A stretch of DNA of 64,000 bases from Paroedura picta. Its lineage: Eukaryota; Chordata; Lepidosauria; Squamata; Gekkonidae. Position 1 is the first letter of the stretch; every line of letters begins with the position of its first letter. The stretch is from positions 8,825,001 through 8,889,000 of the forward strand of contig NC_135386.1 in NCBI RefSeq assembly GCF_049243985.1. The letters run 5' to 3'. Under the pieces are notes generated by a model, which saw only the letters and a list, made by a program, of their open reading frames with translations, was not told the origin of the DNA and made no database searches. The translations under genes and the position numbers were made by a program. This document shows positions 1-42,832 of the stretch, one piece after another.

Positions 1-129
1 TGTATTTTACTCTATATTGGCTTAAGTTCGTTTCCTTTATTTTGACCATTTTAGGTTCTTGACTTTGTTTGGGCCAGGATATCTCCTACTTTTTGTTTTG
101 GACTCTAACCACTACACCATCGAAAAAAT

Positions 130-133
<4 letters not shown>

Positions 134-200
<67 letters not shown>
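134..200. repeat. (TC)n microsatellite
   Basis: About 33 uninterrupted TC dinucleotides. Confidence 0.95.
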
Positions 201-205
<5 letters not shown>

Positions 206-402
206 CATCATCCATCATCCATCCATCTTTAAAAAACCCTAAACTTAAAACCATTAAAACCTTTACAGTCGAACATTCCAGCCGATTATGTGTGAATTGA
301 TGTCCTCGGGGCCTATTTGTCCATCGATTCACTTAATACATGTAAGTGCATTTCAACAAATACATTTTAAAGTCCAGTCTCTCTTGACCTAGGTTCTTCT
401 AG

Positions 403-31661
<31,259 letters not shown>

Positions 31662-32750
31662 CCATCAGCCCCCCCCTCCCCTCCCCCTGAGTATGTACTT
31701 TTGCCCATCTGGAAAAACGTTCCTTCAAGTCCAGATCTGACGGTGCATTCTCAGACTGGTTTGGGAGCTCTTCAGTATTACAAATAAGGCCTACCTGTGC
31801 ACATCTTTGGGAGACAGTCCCAGAAAGCCCTTGAGATCAGCAGTAGGCACCTGCTGGCTGCCACCCAAGGACTGGGTCGCAAGCCAAGACTTCAGGTTTA
31901 ATTACACTGGGTGGCCGCAGGGCCTACAACTGGAGAGGGTGGGCAAGCTAATCATCCCCCCCCCCTTTGTCTTGTTTTTTTTTTTCCTCCTGGCATTCTC
32001 CTTGCATCAGACCGTGACGCTCAAAGGCACCGAAAGACTGAACAAGCAATGGCGGGGGAAAACCCAGCGTCGACAAGGAGATGCGCTTTTTGAAACGAGC
32101 ACTTCAAAGAAAAGTTACATCAAACGATCCGATATTTGGCGAAGGAGTTTCGTTCTTTTCTCCTTTTTGTCTTGGTCTTCTGGAAAAATGGACCTCTATT
32201 TTTTAATATCACCGAAGGTGCAAAATCAGTCCTGGCCGGGCACTACTGAGAACGAACTCTCTTCCGAGAAATTTAGTAGCAAACGTTGACAAACAAGAAA
32301 CCAAACCCAAACCCTGCGCATTTTTTTTTGTTTTTGAAGCTGATTGTTAGGCCTCTATGATTAAAATGTGTTTTATTTATTTTGTCAAATGTTTAATATT
32401 TTCTATGAATTTATATATATATATATATATATAAATATATATAACAAAACCTTCCGAAGCCAAAGCCAACTTTAGACACATTGAAGATTGACATGATTCA
32501 TACTCGTTATGCGTTTAATCGACATGCAAAAACCTTTTATTTTCATAATGCAAAACGGCGTACAAATGAAGAGAGGACACCTTTTTATTGCACTGTAAGG
32601 ATAAATGCATATGTTGAAATATTGTCCAATTCTATGTTAATTAAAATAAGGTTTTTTTATATATATATATAAGGAGAAAAAAAACAACAGCATCAACCAC
32701 AAAGGATCTCATTGTAGAGGGGAAATTGAAATAAAAACTGATACATCCTT
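31662..32750 (+). other. PDE8A: PDE8A 3' untranslated region
   Basis: About 1.1 kb of mostly repeat-free sequence follows the stop. It becomes AT-rich after 32300 with short (TA)n tracts at 32410-32443 and 32660-32672. The AATAAA at 32730-32735 is the best polyadenylation signal, giving a cleavage site near 32750. The exact end is inferred. Confidence 0.7.
32730..32735 (+). terminator. PDE8A poly(A) signal AATAAA
   Basis: Canonical hexamer 1.07 kb after the PDE8A stop in an AT-rich 3' UTR. Functional assignment is by position only. Confidence 0.6.
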
Positions 32751-33896
32751 ATGAGCAGTGACAGAATTAGATTCTGATCCTAAACTCACTGGCTTGGGTG
32801 CCAGCCAGTGATCCCAATTAGACTTTCAAGTGAATGGGAATCCAGTGCTCCACATGTCCAGGTACTTGCCATTCTGCAGAGAAAAATGCTCCGTGGGTGC
32901 ATACTTAAGTGGAGCATTGTCTAAAGGTGAGAATGGGAAAACTTCCAGGGCTACACAGGCAGCTTGGCCTCAATCCAGAAAAGGGCAGGGAAAGTACCTG
33001 CACAGCTGCCACTCTGACTTGCATGGGTGCCACTCATGCCCAGGGCTGCACTCCTGTAAAGGTCTCAATATTTCCTTCTTTCCTCCCTCGCTCTTCCCTG
33101 TTTACCTTTGGCTATGCAGGCAGAGCACCAAGCCAGCCAGTCCTAGCAGTGGGAGACCAAAGCACAGCTCCAGAGATAATCCAGCCATTCCTCCCCTCCT
33201 TAGATTTCCTGCTTGCCTCCCGGGTAATTTGTGGGCTGTAGCCCTGGGCAGGACTGAGGATTACGCTGATGCGGGTCCCTTGCCTTTTCCACAGCTGCAC
33301 GTGCAAGGGGAGACAGGTGCTGTATTCGACCAGCGGCTTTTAAGTCTTGTTCTCCGAGGCGACGGCAGCCTGGCTTGTCTTTGCACAGCGGAAGGCAGGC
33401 TGCGTTTGCAGAGAATGCCTGATCTCTACTCTCGATCATCTCATTTTCCAACCAATGAGATCTGGGTGGCCCTCTGTCCGGCGCTCGCTGTGTGTTTTCC
33501 AGCTGTGCTGGTTTGCTGGTCTCTTTGTTAGCAGGCCCACTCTGGAAAAGCAGGGGCCGCTGATATTTTTAGGCGCAACGACCTCCAACCGGCTACTGGG
33601 GTGGAACTGCAATCGTGTCCGTCAGCAGTTTCCCAAGCCCTGTGTTGTGTCTGTGTTCTGCTTTTATCCACAACAGTGTGACGGTCAAGCGTTATCTCAA
33701 GGGACTGGGGAGGCCCCCTCTCGATCCTCTCTGGGACTAACCAGACAAAGGGCCAGATCACCAGTGCTCTCCCCCCCCCCGACCCCCTTTGGTAAATACC
33801 ACCTGTGGGAGCCCCATAGCGAAATGGGAAGGGCAGGCTACAAAAATCAACTTTGTATTTATTTGTTTATTTCTACGGAGAAAAGCTCTGTGGATA

Positions 33897-34125
33897 GGGT
33901 TGCCAGGACCCCTCTGGGCAGGGAATTTGGGGTTGTGGGTTTCGGAATGCAAGATCCAGGTTGGGAAACACCCAGCAATTTGGGGTTGGCGTATGGGGAG
34001 GGCAGGGCCCTAGAATCCACCCTTCAAAGCAGCCATATTCCTACCGGGGACCTGATTACTGTAGTCTGAAGATGAGCTGTAATTCCGGGGGATCCCCAGG
34101 TCTCACCTGGAGGCTGGCATCCCTA
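33897..34125 (-). repeat. 'GGTTGCCA' family repeat, nearly complete
   Basis: gggttgccaggacccctctg at left, ctcacctggaggctggcatc at right. The inverted-repeat-like ends suggest a DNA element; no duplication confirmed. Confidence 0.65.
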
Positions 34126-34216
34126 TCTATGAAGGCTTTGCAGATAAGCCCACTGAGGTTATGGGCCCTTTCACTTTTGGTTTGTTTTCAGTAATCTCCT
34201 TGCCTGCACGTGTAAT

Positions 34217-34364
34217 TCAAGTATTTTCTGTGAAGGCTTAAGGGGGTGGCAGGTTACAGTAGATGAGCGATGGGGTTGTGAGTGTCCTGCATAGTGCAGG
34301 GGGTTGGACTAGATGGCCCATGAGGTCCCTTCCTACTCTCGGATTCTATGATTCTATGATTCTG
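34217..34364 (+). mobile_element. CR1 LINE terminal 150 bp
   Basis: gtgaaggcttaagggggtgg ... ggattctatgattctatgat. Confidence 0.85.
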
Positions 34365-35034
34365 CATGCCGATTACCTGGAATTCAAAGATCTATATTCT
34401 CTTCTAATTTACAGCAGCTCCCCTGGAGCTGTTATACATGGGATTACAATTTAGGCTCAAGATCATAGGGAAAAATCCCCATGTGATAGTAGCATCCTGT
34501 AAATGTGGCCTACTGTGTCAAATAATTGCCTCTCCACAGCCATTTCAGATTAAAAACCCTTCCTGTCCTGACCCGGCCACGAAGAAGAACTTGAGACCCA
34601 ATTTATGGTCAACCGTTCCTTAAATGTTTTGTAACGAAACGCTGGTTTTGCCTTATTTTGTGCAGTATTTCTTACAGGGTCCACCTGAAGAGGGTAAGGG
34701 CGTTAAATATTTAATGATCAACAGTGCTTCATAGCCTCTGGGCACAATCCGGGGGGAGTGCTGCCTGCGTCAGCAACACTGCGGTGAATGGAGGCCACAC
34801 ACCTGTTTGCCTAGCATAGCTCTTGTTACTGCATCCTAATGTATTCAAAAAGAAAGACAGAAAGCCATCTTTCCCCACGTGGCTTGTTTTTTTATGTGCT
34901 TCTCTCCCTCCTGCCTTTTCTCATTGCCCTGATGAAGGACAGGATAGCAGCCAGGAAAACTTTTTAAATTCCAGATCTCTGTAGAGGCTCCGTCCCTTCG
35001 CTATTTCAGTGGAAAAGTTGTAGGCCTGCAAGGC

Positions 35035-35235
35035 TCATAGAGTCATAGAAGCATAGAGGTGGAAGGGACCTCCTGGGTCATCTAGTCCAACCCCCTGCAC
35101 TGTGCAGGACACTCACATCCCTATTGCTCATCCACTGTGACCTGCCACCCTCTTGAGCCTTTCCAGAATCAGCCTCTCCGTCAGATGGCTCTCCAGCCTC
35201 TGTTTAAAAATCTCCAAAGATGGAGAACCCACTCA
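35035..35235 (-). mobile_element. CR1 LINE 3' end
   Basis: catagagtcatagaagcata ... caaagatggagaacccac. Confidence 0.85.
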
Positions 35236-36140
35236 TAGGAAGGACCCTCTCCCCCCCCCTCCACTTTTTCAGTGGGTCTGGCCCAGGCCTCAGGCTCCCC
35301 CCCCCCTTGCGTCACCCCAGTTTGCAGAAAAATGTGTTTAGTGCAAACGTTTCCCCGATTTGCAGATTTAGATCGCTGCAGAAGATTTGCAGATTTAGAT
35401 CGCTGCAGCTATTTAACAGATAAATAGCTATTCCTAGCAGACGGCGGGAATTTTTTTAAACAAGCATATTTTAAGAAGTGTCGAAATTTTACCCAGTGGT
35501 CCTCTCAAGCATTTTGCTATGTTTGTTTATTCGTAATTGGCACACTGCGCCATAGACATGAGAAATTAAAAACACCAGCAAGAACGTTGCTTTTAAAATA
35601 AACCCCGGAGGCTCTTTGTTTCTTTGCTCTCAGATGTCCCTGTCCCCTGACCTCTCCCCTTGCTTAGCCTTTTACACAAGTTAACGTCTCCTCCATTCTT
35701 TTTCCCTGGGCGAAAGACGCCGGAAATGGGCCAGGATAACATCAGACGCCCTTTGCACTTGAGCATGTTTTGAGAAAGACAGAGACTTTCAGCCTGCTCG
35801 GACAATGGTGTCTACTAACAGGCCCAACATGCAAATGTCTCCACCAGGGGCTTGGAAGACCTCTCTGAAATATCACGCATACCCATCCCGTGTTGTTTCC
35901 TGTGCCCATCTCCTCCCTCTTCCCTTGGATGCAGCAAACTCACAGGAAGAGAAGCCAATGTGCATAGTTACTTAATTTCTAATCCGTCTTTCTCTCAGAG
36001 GCTCAAGGTGGAGCACGCAGCGTAAGGCTAAGCAATGCGACCGTGCTAGGATTACGAAAACTAGAGACAGAGCAGCAACGTGTAGGAGGTATGCCAGTGC
36101 AGAAAACAGACTTGCAAAAGTAGGAGAGAATGCAGTAGAG

Positions 36141-36232
36141 CAGGGTTGGCCAACCTGTGGCTCTGCAGATGTCCATGGGCTACAATTGCAGGGGCTCATG
36201 GGAATTGGAGAGCTACAGTCTGCCCACCTGTG
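36141..36232. mobile_element. Palindromic hAT MITE (family A), old diverged copy
   Basis: Starts CAGGGTTGGCCAACCTG. Flanked by CAGTAGAG at 36133-36140 and 36233-36240. The right duplication is shared with the next element. Confidence 0.8.
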
Positions 36233-36240
36233 CAGTAGAG

Positions 36241-36376
36241 CAGGGGTAGTCAACCTGTGGTCCTCCAGATGTCCATGGACTACAGTTCCCATGAGCCCCT
36301 GCCAGCGTTTGCTGGCAGGGGCTCATGGGAATTGTAGTCCATGGACATCTGGAGGACCACAGGTTGACTACCCCTG
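36241..36376. mobile_element. Palindromic hAT MITE (family A), full, stacked on previous copy
   Basis: 136 bp. Left flank CAGTAGAG is the right duplication of the 36141 copy; right flank CAGTAAAG at 36377-36384 differs by one base. Confidence 0.92.
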
Positions 36377-36847
36377 CAGTAAAGGATCTGGCTGCCTGGG
36401 ACACCGGGCTATATTGATTTCTGATCAGTTCGAGTGAGGCCATTCCTCATTTAGATGTTTCAGGACATGACCGCGTATTCCAAAAAAGAAAGGTTAGCTA
36501 CTGCTGAGAACAGAACTCTGCCTCCCCTGCGGCATCATTTGACATTAATTATCTTCGTTCCCTCCTGTCAGCAATATCCGCTGACAGAGTGTGCAGGCAA
36601 AGGAAAAGCACAATGTCACAATGTTAAGTCATTGGGATAGGTTTTGCTAGGTTCTGGTGGGCCTAGTTCCTCCGATCCCGTGCAGGGTTTCTTCCTAGGA
36701 TCAAATTCCACCCTTGTCTTTAATGGGTGCTTATCCGTTTGAGTGCTGACCGTCCGGCCTTTGTGAGGGTCATAACGCTCATGTCTTCATCTGGCTGTGC
36801 GGATTGGTGTGCCTTTGCAAAACCAGTGCTTCCTATCCAGCTTGGTG

Positions 36848-37432
36848 GAGAGCCTGCTTGGTGTAGTGGTTGGGAGTGCAGACTTCGAATCTGGCGAGCC
36901 AGGATTGATTCCCCGCTCCTCCCCCTCATGCAGCCAGCTGGGTGACCTTGGGCTCGCCACAGCACTGATAAAGCTGTTCTGACTGAGCAGTGATATCAGG
37001 GCTCTCTCAGCCTCACCCACCCCACAGGGTGTCTGTTGTGGGGAGAGGAAAGGGAAGGCGAATGTAAGCCGCTTTGAGCCTCCTTCGGGTAGAGAAAAGC
37101 AGCATATAAGAACCAATTCTTTTTCTTCTTCTTCAGTAATCTCAGGGCTCTCTCAGCCTCACCCATCTCACAGGGTGTCTGTTGTGGGGAGAGGAAAGGG
37201 AAGGCAATTGTAAGCCGCTTTGAGACTCCTTCGGGTAGGGAAAAGCGGCATATAAGAACCAACTCTTCTTCTTCTTCTTCTTCTTCTTCTTCAGTAATAT
37301 CAAGGCTCTCTCAGCCTCACCTCCCTCACAGGGTGTCTGTTGTGGGGAGAGGAAAGGGAAAGCGATTGGAAACTGCTTTGAGACTCCTTTGGCCAGTGAA
37401 AAACAGGGCATAAAACCAACTCTTCTTCTTCT
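36848..37432 (+). mobile_element. (TTC)n SINE plus two extra 3'-half units
   Basis: Full unit 36848-37134, half units 37135-37292 and 37293-37432. Both junctions read ttcttcAGTAAT. Confidence 0.85.
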
Positions 37433-37799
37433 GGATAGGAAGCAAACAAACAGAATGCTAATTGGGAGACGGTTGCTCAGCCCTTTAATATCAAAGGACC
37501 AATATTTTATTTCTTTATAAGGATGCCCAAGAGGAGATGTGTTGCAAAGACGGAGAGGGCGAAGGCAGTCTAATCCCTTTTCCGACAGAAGTGCAGAATG
37601 ACTCAACGCAGGGAAGGTAGTATTGATAGAATAAATGTCCCGAAATCCACAATGTGCTGTTAATGCCATTACATGGCATTTGGATCTAGGCTGACCGGCC
37701 CGTGCTGCTACTTAATTCATTTTGCCACCAATCCAGTTATGTTTCAATTGCCTAGTTGCAGTCCAACAAGAATTGCGTGCGCTGTTGATAACTATTCAC

Positions 37800-38402
37800 C
37801 TACAGGGTACTAGAGTAGTTCAGCAGTGGAATAGGCTGCCTAAGGAGGTGGTGAGCTCCCCCTCACTGGCAGTCTTCAAGCAAAGGTCGGATGCACACTT
37901 TTCTTGGATGCTTTAGGATGCTTAGGGCTGATCCTGCGTTGAGCAGGGGGTTGGACTAGATGGCCTGTATGGCCCCTTCCAACTCTATGATTCTATGATT
38001 CTATGATTCTATGATTCTATGATTCTATGATTCTATGAGCAGGGGGTTGGACTAGAAGGCCTGTGTGGCCCCTTCCAACTCTATGATTCTATGAGCAGGG
38101 GGTTGGACTAGATGGCCTGTATGGCCACTTCCCACTCTATGATTCTATGATTCTATGAGCAGGGGGTTGGACTAGATGGCCTGTATGGTCCCTTCTAACT
38201 CTATGATTCTATGATTCTATGAGCAGGGGGTTGGACTAGATGGCCTGTATGGTCCCTTCTAACTCTATGATTCTATGATTCTATGAGCAGGGGGTTGGAC
38301 TAGATGGCCTGTGTGGCCCCTTCCAACTCTATGATTCTATGATTCTATGATTCTAGGATTCTAGGATTCTAGGATTCTAGGATTCTAGGATTCTAGGATT
38401 CT
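37800..38402 (+). mobile_element. CR1 LINE 3' end with six tandem terminal units
   Basis: The body ends at about 37940; the unit gagcagggggttggactaga plus tail then starts at 37941, 38037, 38093, 38157, 38221 and 38285 (last spacings 64 bp). It ends in (CTAGGATT)n. Confidence 0.9.
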
Positions 38403-38461
38403 ATGTGCCGGTCCATCTTTTCAGTGTTGTATAGTAGAAACGGAAGCAGGACGGAGTAAAA

Positions 38462-38780
38462 GTTGAGGTTTCTTAACAGCCCTGGAAGGGTCTCCCAAAT
38501 GGGTGGGATTTAATTAATTAAAAAAATTTTTTTTATTTGTTAAGCATTTATCAGTTGATACGACCGTATATGTGCATGTTGACCCACCCTTCCCTCCCAA
38601 AACAGCCAAAGATGGGCCTGGGGGGGTGGGATGGGAAGGGGAGGGGCCTCAGGTGGGCGTGTCCACAGCTCTGCTTCCCAACCCTATTCTGCACGATGGA
38701 GCCACTTCTGGGGTTCCTCAAAGCCTGCAGAATGTTTCAGGGGTTTCTCAACAGTAAAAAAGACAGAGGACGGCTGTTCT
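38462..38780 (+). mobile_element. hAT-like element family B, 5'-truncated
   Basis: gttgaggtttcttaacagcc ... ccaaagatgggcctgggggg ... gtttctcaacagtaaaaaag. Confidence 0.75.
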
Positions 38781-39893
38781 AGATTTGACACCCAAACCAA
38801 ACTCTGCGCTAATCAGAACAGTGAATCTGGGGATAGATTGCATCTAGCTGCCATTGGAAGGCTCTGGCTGGGTCGATCAATGTAAAAGGTGTTCGTTTTT
38901 TTAAAGGCATGTTTGGTTACTCCTTGTGTTTTATTGTAGGCTTAAATAGCATTAACGGAGCCCGCGGCCCGCGAAACAATATCAGAAGAGAGACTGGTCT
39001 CCCGCTGGGACTTGGCTTCCTCTTACAGGTGGAGGCCGATTTGACGCTTAACTCTTTTATTGTGCTCAGCGGGCGTTCACGGAGACCGTGCGTAAATGCG
39101 GCCTATGCCGTTGTCCTGCACGATGCCCGGCTTCCTATTTTGCTCAGCTCAGGTTTATGCAGATGCCTGATTTCCCAAGGCTACAGCTTCAGCTACGTCA
39201 GTTGCTTTTAAAGAAAAAAATGACACTCCCCATCCCCACTGATTATTTCATAAGGTGAGGACCGCTTTCCTGCATTTGGAGCAAAAAACACATGACTTTG
39301 GGCGTTCTTTTGTGTTCATTGCCGGTTTTAGAAGGTGATATGCTTGTAAGGTTTCTTGGACTGCAGTCTCTTTGGGACATGACGTTTTTATTCTCCAAAC
39401 TGACTGAAGGCTGCGGTCGGAGAACTGGCATAAGAACGTCCCATTCCAGCCGAATTACCGCTGGGGCGATCCCAGTGCTGGCCTCCGGATTTGGGGAAGC
39501 CGTAAAAAGCAGGGCATGCCCGGCAAGAATTATTTTGGCTCCGCTTCTTGGGCGACCAGTTTGAACGGCCTGGGATTGGAGATGCCTCTCTTTGCTTCCC
39601 TGGAACCAGTTCGGAGCACGCAGCTTTTGAATTCCGTCTTGCAGGCCTAGGGAAAGCGAAAGCTCAGTTTAAAGTTTGTATCCGTGTCAAGCTGGACCCA
39701 AAGCAAAGAAGCCTTCCTCTGACAGAGCGGGCGTCCCACTGGAGGAAAAGCTGCTTCTGCACGAGTAGAAGTTGGCTCCAGGGCAAAGTGTTTAACGGCC
39801 TTGTAAAGTTACACAGCTGAGGATCTGTCTTGGCATCTGGGCTGTGGGATTGGCTTCTGGGTGCAGAAAGCTTGCCTGTGACTGAACCGTTAT

Positions 39894-39895
<2 letters not shown>

Positions 39896-39935
<40 letters not shown>
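39896..39935. repeat. (AG)n microsatellite
   Basis: About 19 AG units. Confidence 0.9.
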
Positions 39936-39936
<1 letters not shown>

Positions 39937-40396
39937 CTGGGCACAGCAGCGTCTGCCTTTGCCAAAGGAAGTTATGTCCCGTCCCCCCTTCGTCGAACTT
40001 TCCAAGGAAATCTCCGCTGGTGGAATTTTGTTTAGTGAAAGGGAAGGGGGAAAGGACGCTCTTTGAGAGGACTGTCTAAACAAGGGCTGTCTAATCCGAA
40101 TGGAATCCTCATCTTGGGTGGGCGAGAGGCTCTAAGCCAGACGGTTTAATAAGAAAATTACGTTGAACCACATCAGGGCCGGGGCCTGGGCTCTTCAAAT
40201 ATCTGAGACGTATTTCACGCGGACACGGTCAATATTTACAGTGCAGAAGGCATTTGCGATTTCTTGGTTACAGCAGGAAGGCGAAAGCCCCACGCACCAG
40301 CTATGTACATGCACGTTTCACGGTGCCACACAGATAAGCCACATCGGGGCTGATTCGCGCACATGTGCACATGGCTTGATTTCTGGTCAACTGTTT

Positions 40397-40722
40397 TCCT
40401 ATTGAGAACCCCCTGAAACATTCTTAAGGCTTCCAGACACCCCAAAAGTGGCACGATCGTGCAGAATATGGCTGGGAAGCAGAGCTGTGGACATGCCCAC
40501 CTGGGGCCCCTCCCCTTCCAACCTGTTTCAGGCCCATCATTGGCCATTGGGCGGGTCAACATGACCATATATGGTTGCATCACCTGATAAATCATAGAAT
40601 CATAGAATCATAGAGTTGGAAGGGGCCATGCAGGCCATCTAGTCCAGCCCCCTGCTCAACGCAGGATCAGCCCAAAGCATCCTAAAGCAAATGTTTAACA
40701 AATTTTATAAATATATGATGTG
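40397..40722 (-). mobile_element. hAT-like element family B, split by a CR1 end
   Basis: 40397-40590 (ttgagaaccccctgaaacat ... ggttgcatcacctgataaat) resumes at 40689 (aaatgtttaacaaattttat) after a CR1 fragment. Confidence 0.7.
40591..40689 (-). mobile_element. CR1 terminal fragment inside a hAT element
   Basis: atcatagaatcatagaatca ... ggatcagcccaaagcatcct. Confidence 0.82.
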
Positions 40723-40772
40723 AAGGCTCAAGGGGGTGGCAGATTACAGTGGATGAGCAATAGGGTTGTGAA
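40718..40772 (+). mobile_element. CR1 internal fragment
   Basis: gtgaaggctcaagggggtgg cagattacagtggatgag; its tail is missing. Confidence 0.65.
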
Positions 40773-41359
40773 AGGTATTTGTAAGCTGCTTTGGAACTCT
40801 TTCAGGTAGCAAAAGCAGGGTATAAAGCCCCCAGCTCTTCTTCTCTTCTAAATAAAAGCACATAGCAAAAGATAGGGAGGGGAGGGGTTGTCGCAGTTTA
40901 AAACTTTTATTACGCTTTGGTGCCAGCAAAAATAATAAAATTAGTTGCCGCATTTTATGGAACAGATTTCTTTTGAGGATACCCTAAAGACAACCATGAA
41001 GCCTACAACCTCCTTTCTCCCTTCCAATTTCAGCTTCCCCGGGCGTAGATGGTATCATTTCGCTCTCTAAGACAGCTTGTCAGCCGATAGCTCCCTCTTG
41101 TGTGTTAACAAGGCCTTTGCTTGACTGGGGTTTGCTACGGCTGTTGGGAAAGAAAGAGACCTGCAGTATGGCCCCGTGGCCCATGTTGGCTTTAGACCCA
41201 GGCTTTGGCTGTTCCTGGGTCTTCAGGACCCCTCGAAGAAGCCTTTTTCTGTAACCTTTGATAGGAGAACCAGAACTGTTCAGAAGGGAAACAGCAGTGC
41301 CGAAGAACAGAATTCTACAGAGAGGGCATTTATGTGAAACTAATAGGAGCAGCCCAGCC

Positions 41360-41480
41360 CAGGAGTAGCCAAACTGCAGCTCTCCAGATGTCCATGGACT
41401 ACAATTCCCACGATGCTAGCAAAGGCTTGTGGGGATTGTAGTCCATGGACATCTGGAGGGCCACAGTTTGGCTTCTTCTG
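41360..41480. mobile_element. Palindromic hAT MITE (family A), old copy
   Basis: Starts CAGGAGTAGCCAAACTGCAG and ends with a decayed inverse. No clear duplication remains. Confidence 0.75.
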
Positions 41481-41489
41481 GGCTAGCTC

Positions 41490-41570
41490 AATCTCCTCAG
41501 ATCTTGGAACCTAGGCAAGGTAGCCATGGTTAATTGTTGGATGGGAGACCACTAAGGAAGTTGTGTAGGC
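41490..41570 (+). mobile_element. 5S rRNA-derived SINE relic
   Basis: tcagatcttggaacctaggc then aaggtagccatggttaattg ttggatgggagacc matches the internal promoter region of 5S rRNA (GATCTCGGAAGCTAAGCAGG ... TTGGATGGGAGACC). It is far too diverged and short to be a gene. Confidence 0.65.
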
Positions 41571-41727
41571 ACACCCTTGGTTCTTGGAAAGAGGGAATTG
41601 CTTAAAGGGTGTCTCATGGCTGGCCTTGTGGTTAAGGTGCTAGAATGTTCTACTCCCCCAGGCCTCATTGTAATCTCTTGGAAACACTAAATTTGGAGGA
41701 ATAAGAAAGTAGAACTGGTAAAGAGTG

Positions 41728-41786
41728 GGCTCATGGGAATTGCAGTCCACGAACATCTGGAGAGCTACAGTTTGATCACCCCTGAC
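41728..41786. mobile_element. Half of a palindromic hAT MITE
   Basis: Only the right arm is present (gctcatgggaattgcagtcc ... tcacccctg). Confidence 0.65.
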
Positions 41787-42696
41787 AGCCAAAGAACAAG
41801 GTCTGATCAAGAAATGCGTTCAGGCTGGATTGCCTACAATGTTTTTTTTACTTTTTGCATGAACTGGCTGCAGTTCTTTTTTTAAAATTGGTTTGTGTGT
41901 TTTCAACCAGTTTGCTTAACCTGAGGCATTCATGTTAAGGGTTCCCGTTAGTGATGGAGACTTTTGAAATTATCAGTGGAGCTAGAAAAGCTGTTGATTC
42001 CCCGCTCGCATAATACTAAACCAGTTTCGTTTAAGGAGTGTACCTGGCCTCAGTAGCTTATGGGATTCCTTCCCACAAAGTCTGTTGACAGCCACTTATC
42101 TGCATTAGCTAGCAGCCACCCGTACAAGTCCTGCAGCCCTTTCAGAAAGCTGTGATAAAATGGAACCTCCAGGTCCAGAGGCAGTATACCTGTGAATAGC
42201 AGCACCTGAATGCAAAGAGCAGAGAACGGGTATTGCTTTCATGCTCTGGCGAACTTCTCTTTCCACTCTCCACCACAGCATGGGGTGAGAGTTTACTATC
42301 ACAGAACAGACTTTTGGGTGCTTGAATGGCATGACGGGGTATTCCGAAGCTCAGAAATCCCGTATGAGGATTTTCCGAGGCCTGACCGTTTGAATTATGA
42401 TTTGGCTCGGATCATACAAATAGTTACTACGGGATGCTAACTAGTGCCCTCTAGTGGTCACCGTGTGTTTCAGTCCTGGGCGTTTACTTGAGCTGTCTGG
42501 CGTTTCCCTTATCCCTTGAGGCAGATTTCACCTTATGGATTTTGGGTGGTACTTAGGTGCAAATCCACAGAGCAAAGCTGGATGGAAAATCTTTTGAAGT
42601 TTACAGTAACCAAAGGAGAGATTCCTAGTGTCCGTAGAAATATGCAAAGAAATAGGGGAATTATGTGTTTATATATGATCACGTGACCCTCTGTTC

Positions 42697-42832
42697 CAGG
42701 GGTAGTCAAACTGCGGCCCTCCAGATGTCCATGAACTACAATACCCATGAGCCCCTGCCAGCGACCGCTGGCAGGGGCTCATGGGAATTGTAGTCCATGG
42801 GCATCTGGAGGGCCGCAGTTTGACTACCCCTG
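42697..42832. mobile_element. Palindromic hAT MITE (family A), full
   Basis: 136 bp, CAAACTGCGGCCC subtype. Flanks CTCTGTTC/CTCTATTC at 42689-42696 and 42833-42840, one mismatch. It lies about 215 bp beyond the inferred FSD2 transcript end. Confidence 0.9.

Noticed and set aside
39292-39820. Two overlapping frames of 90 residues each
   Set aside because: In the unique island but with no recognisable domain or splice structure.
41490-41570. 5S rRNA gene candidate
   Set aside because: Both 5S ends are missing and the core is diverged; treated as a SINE relic.
42210-42440. 76-residue frame with plausible composition
   Set aside because: No recognisable family, no splice context, not supported by anything but being open.
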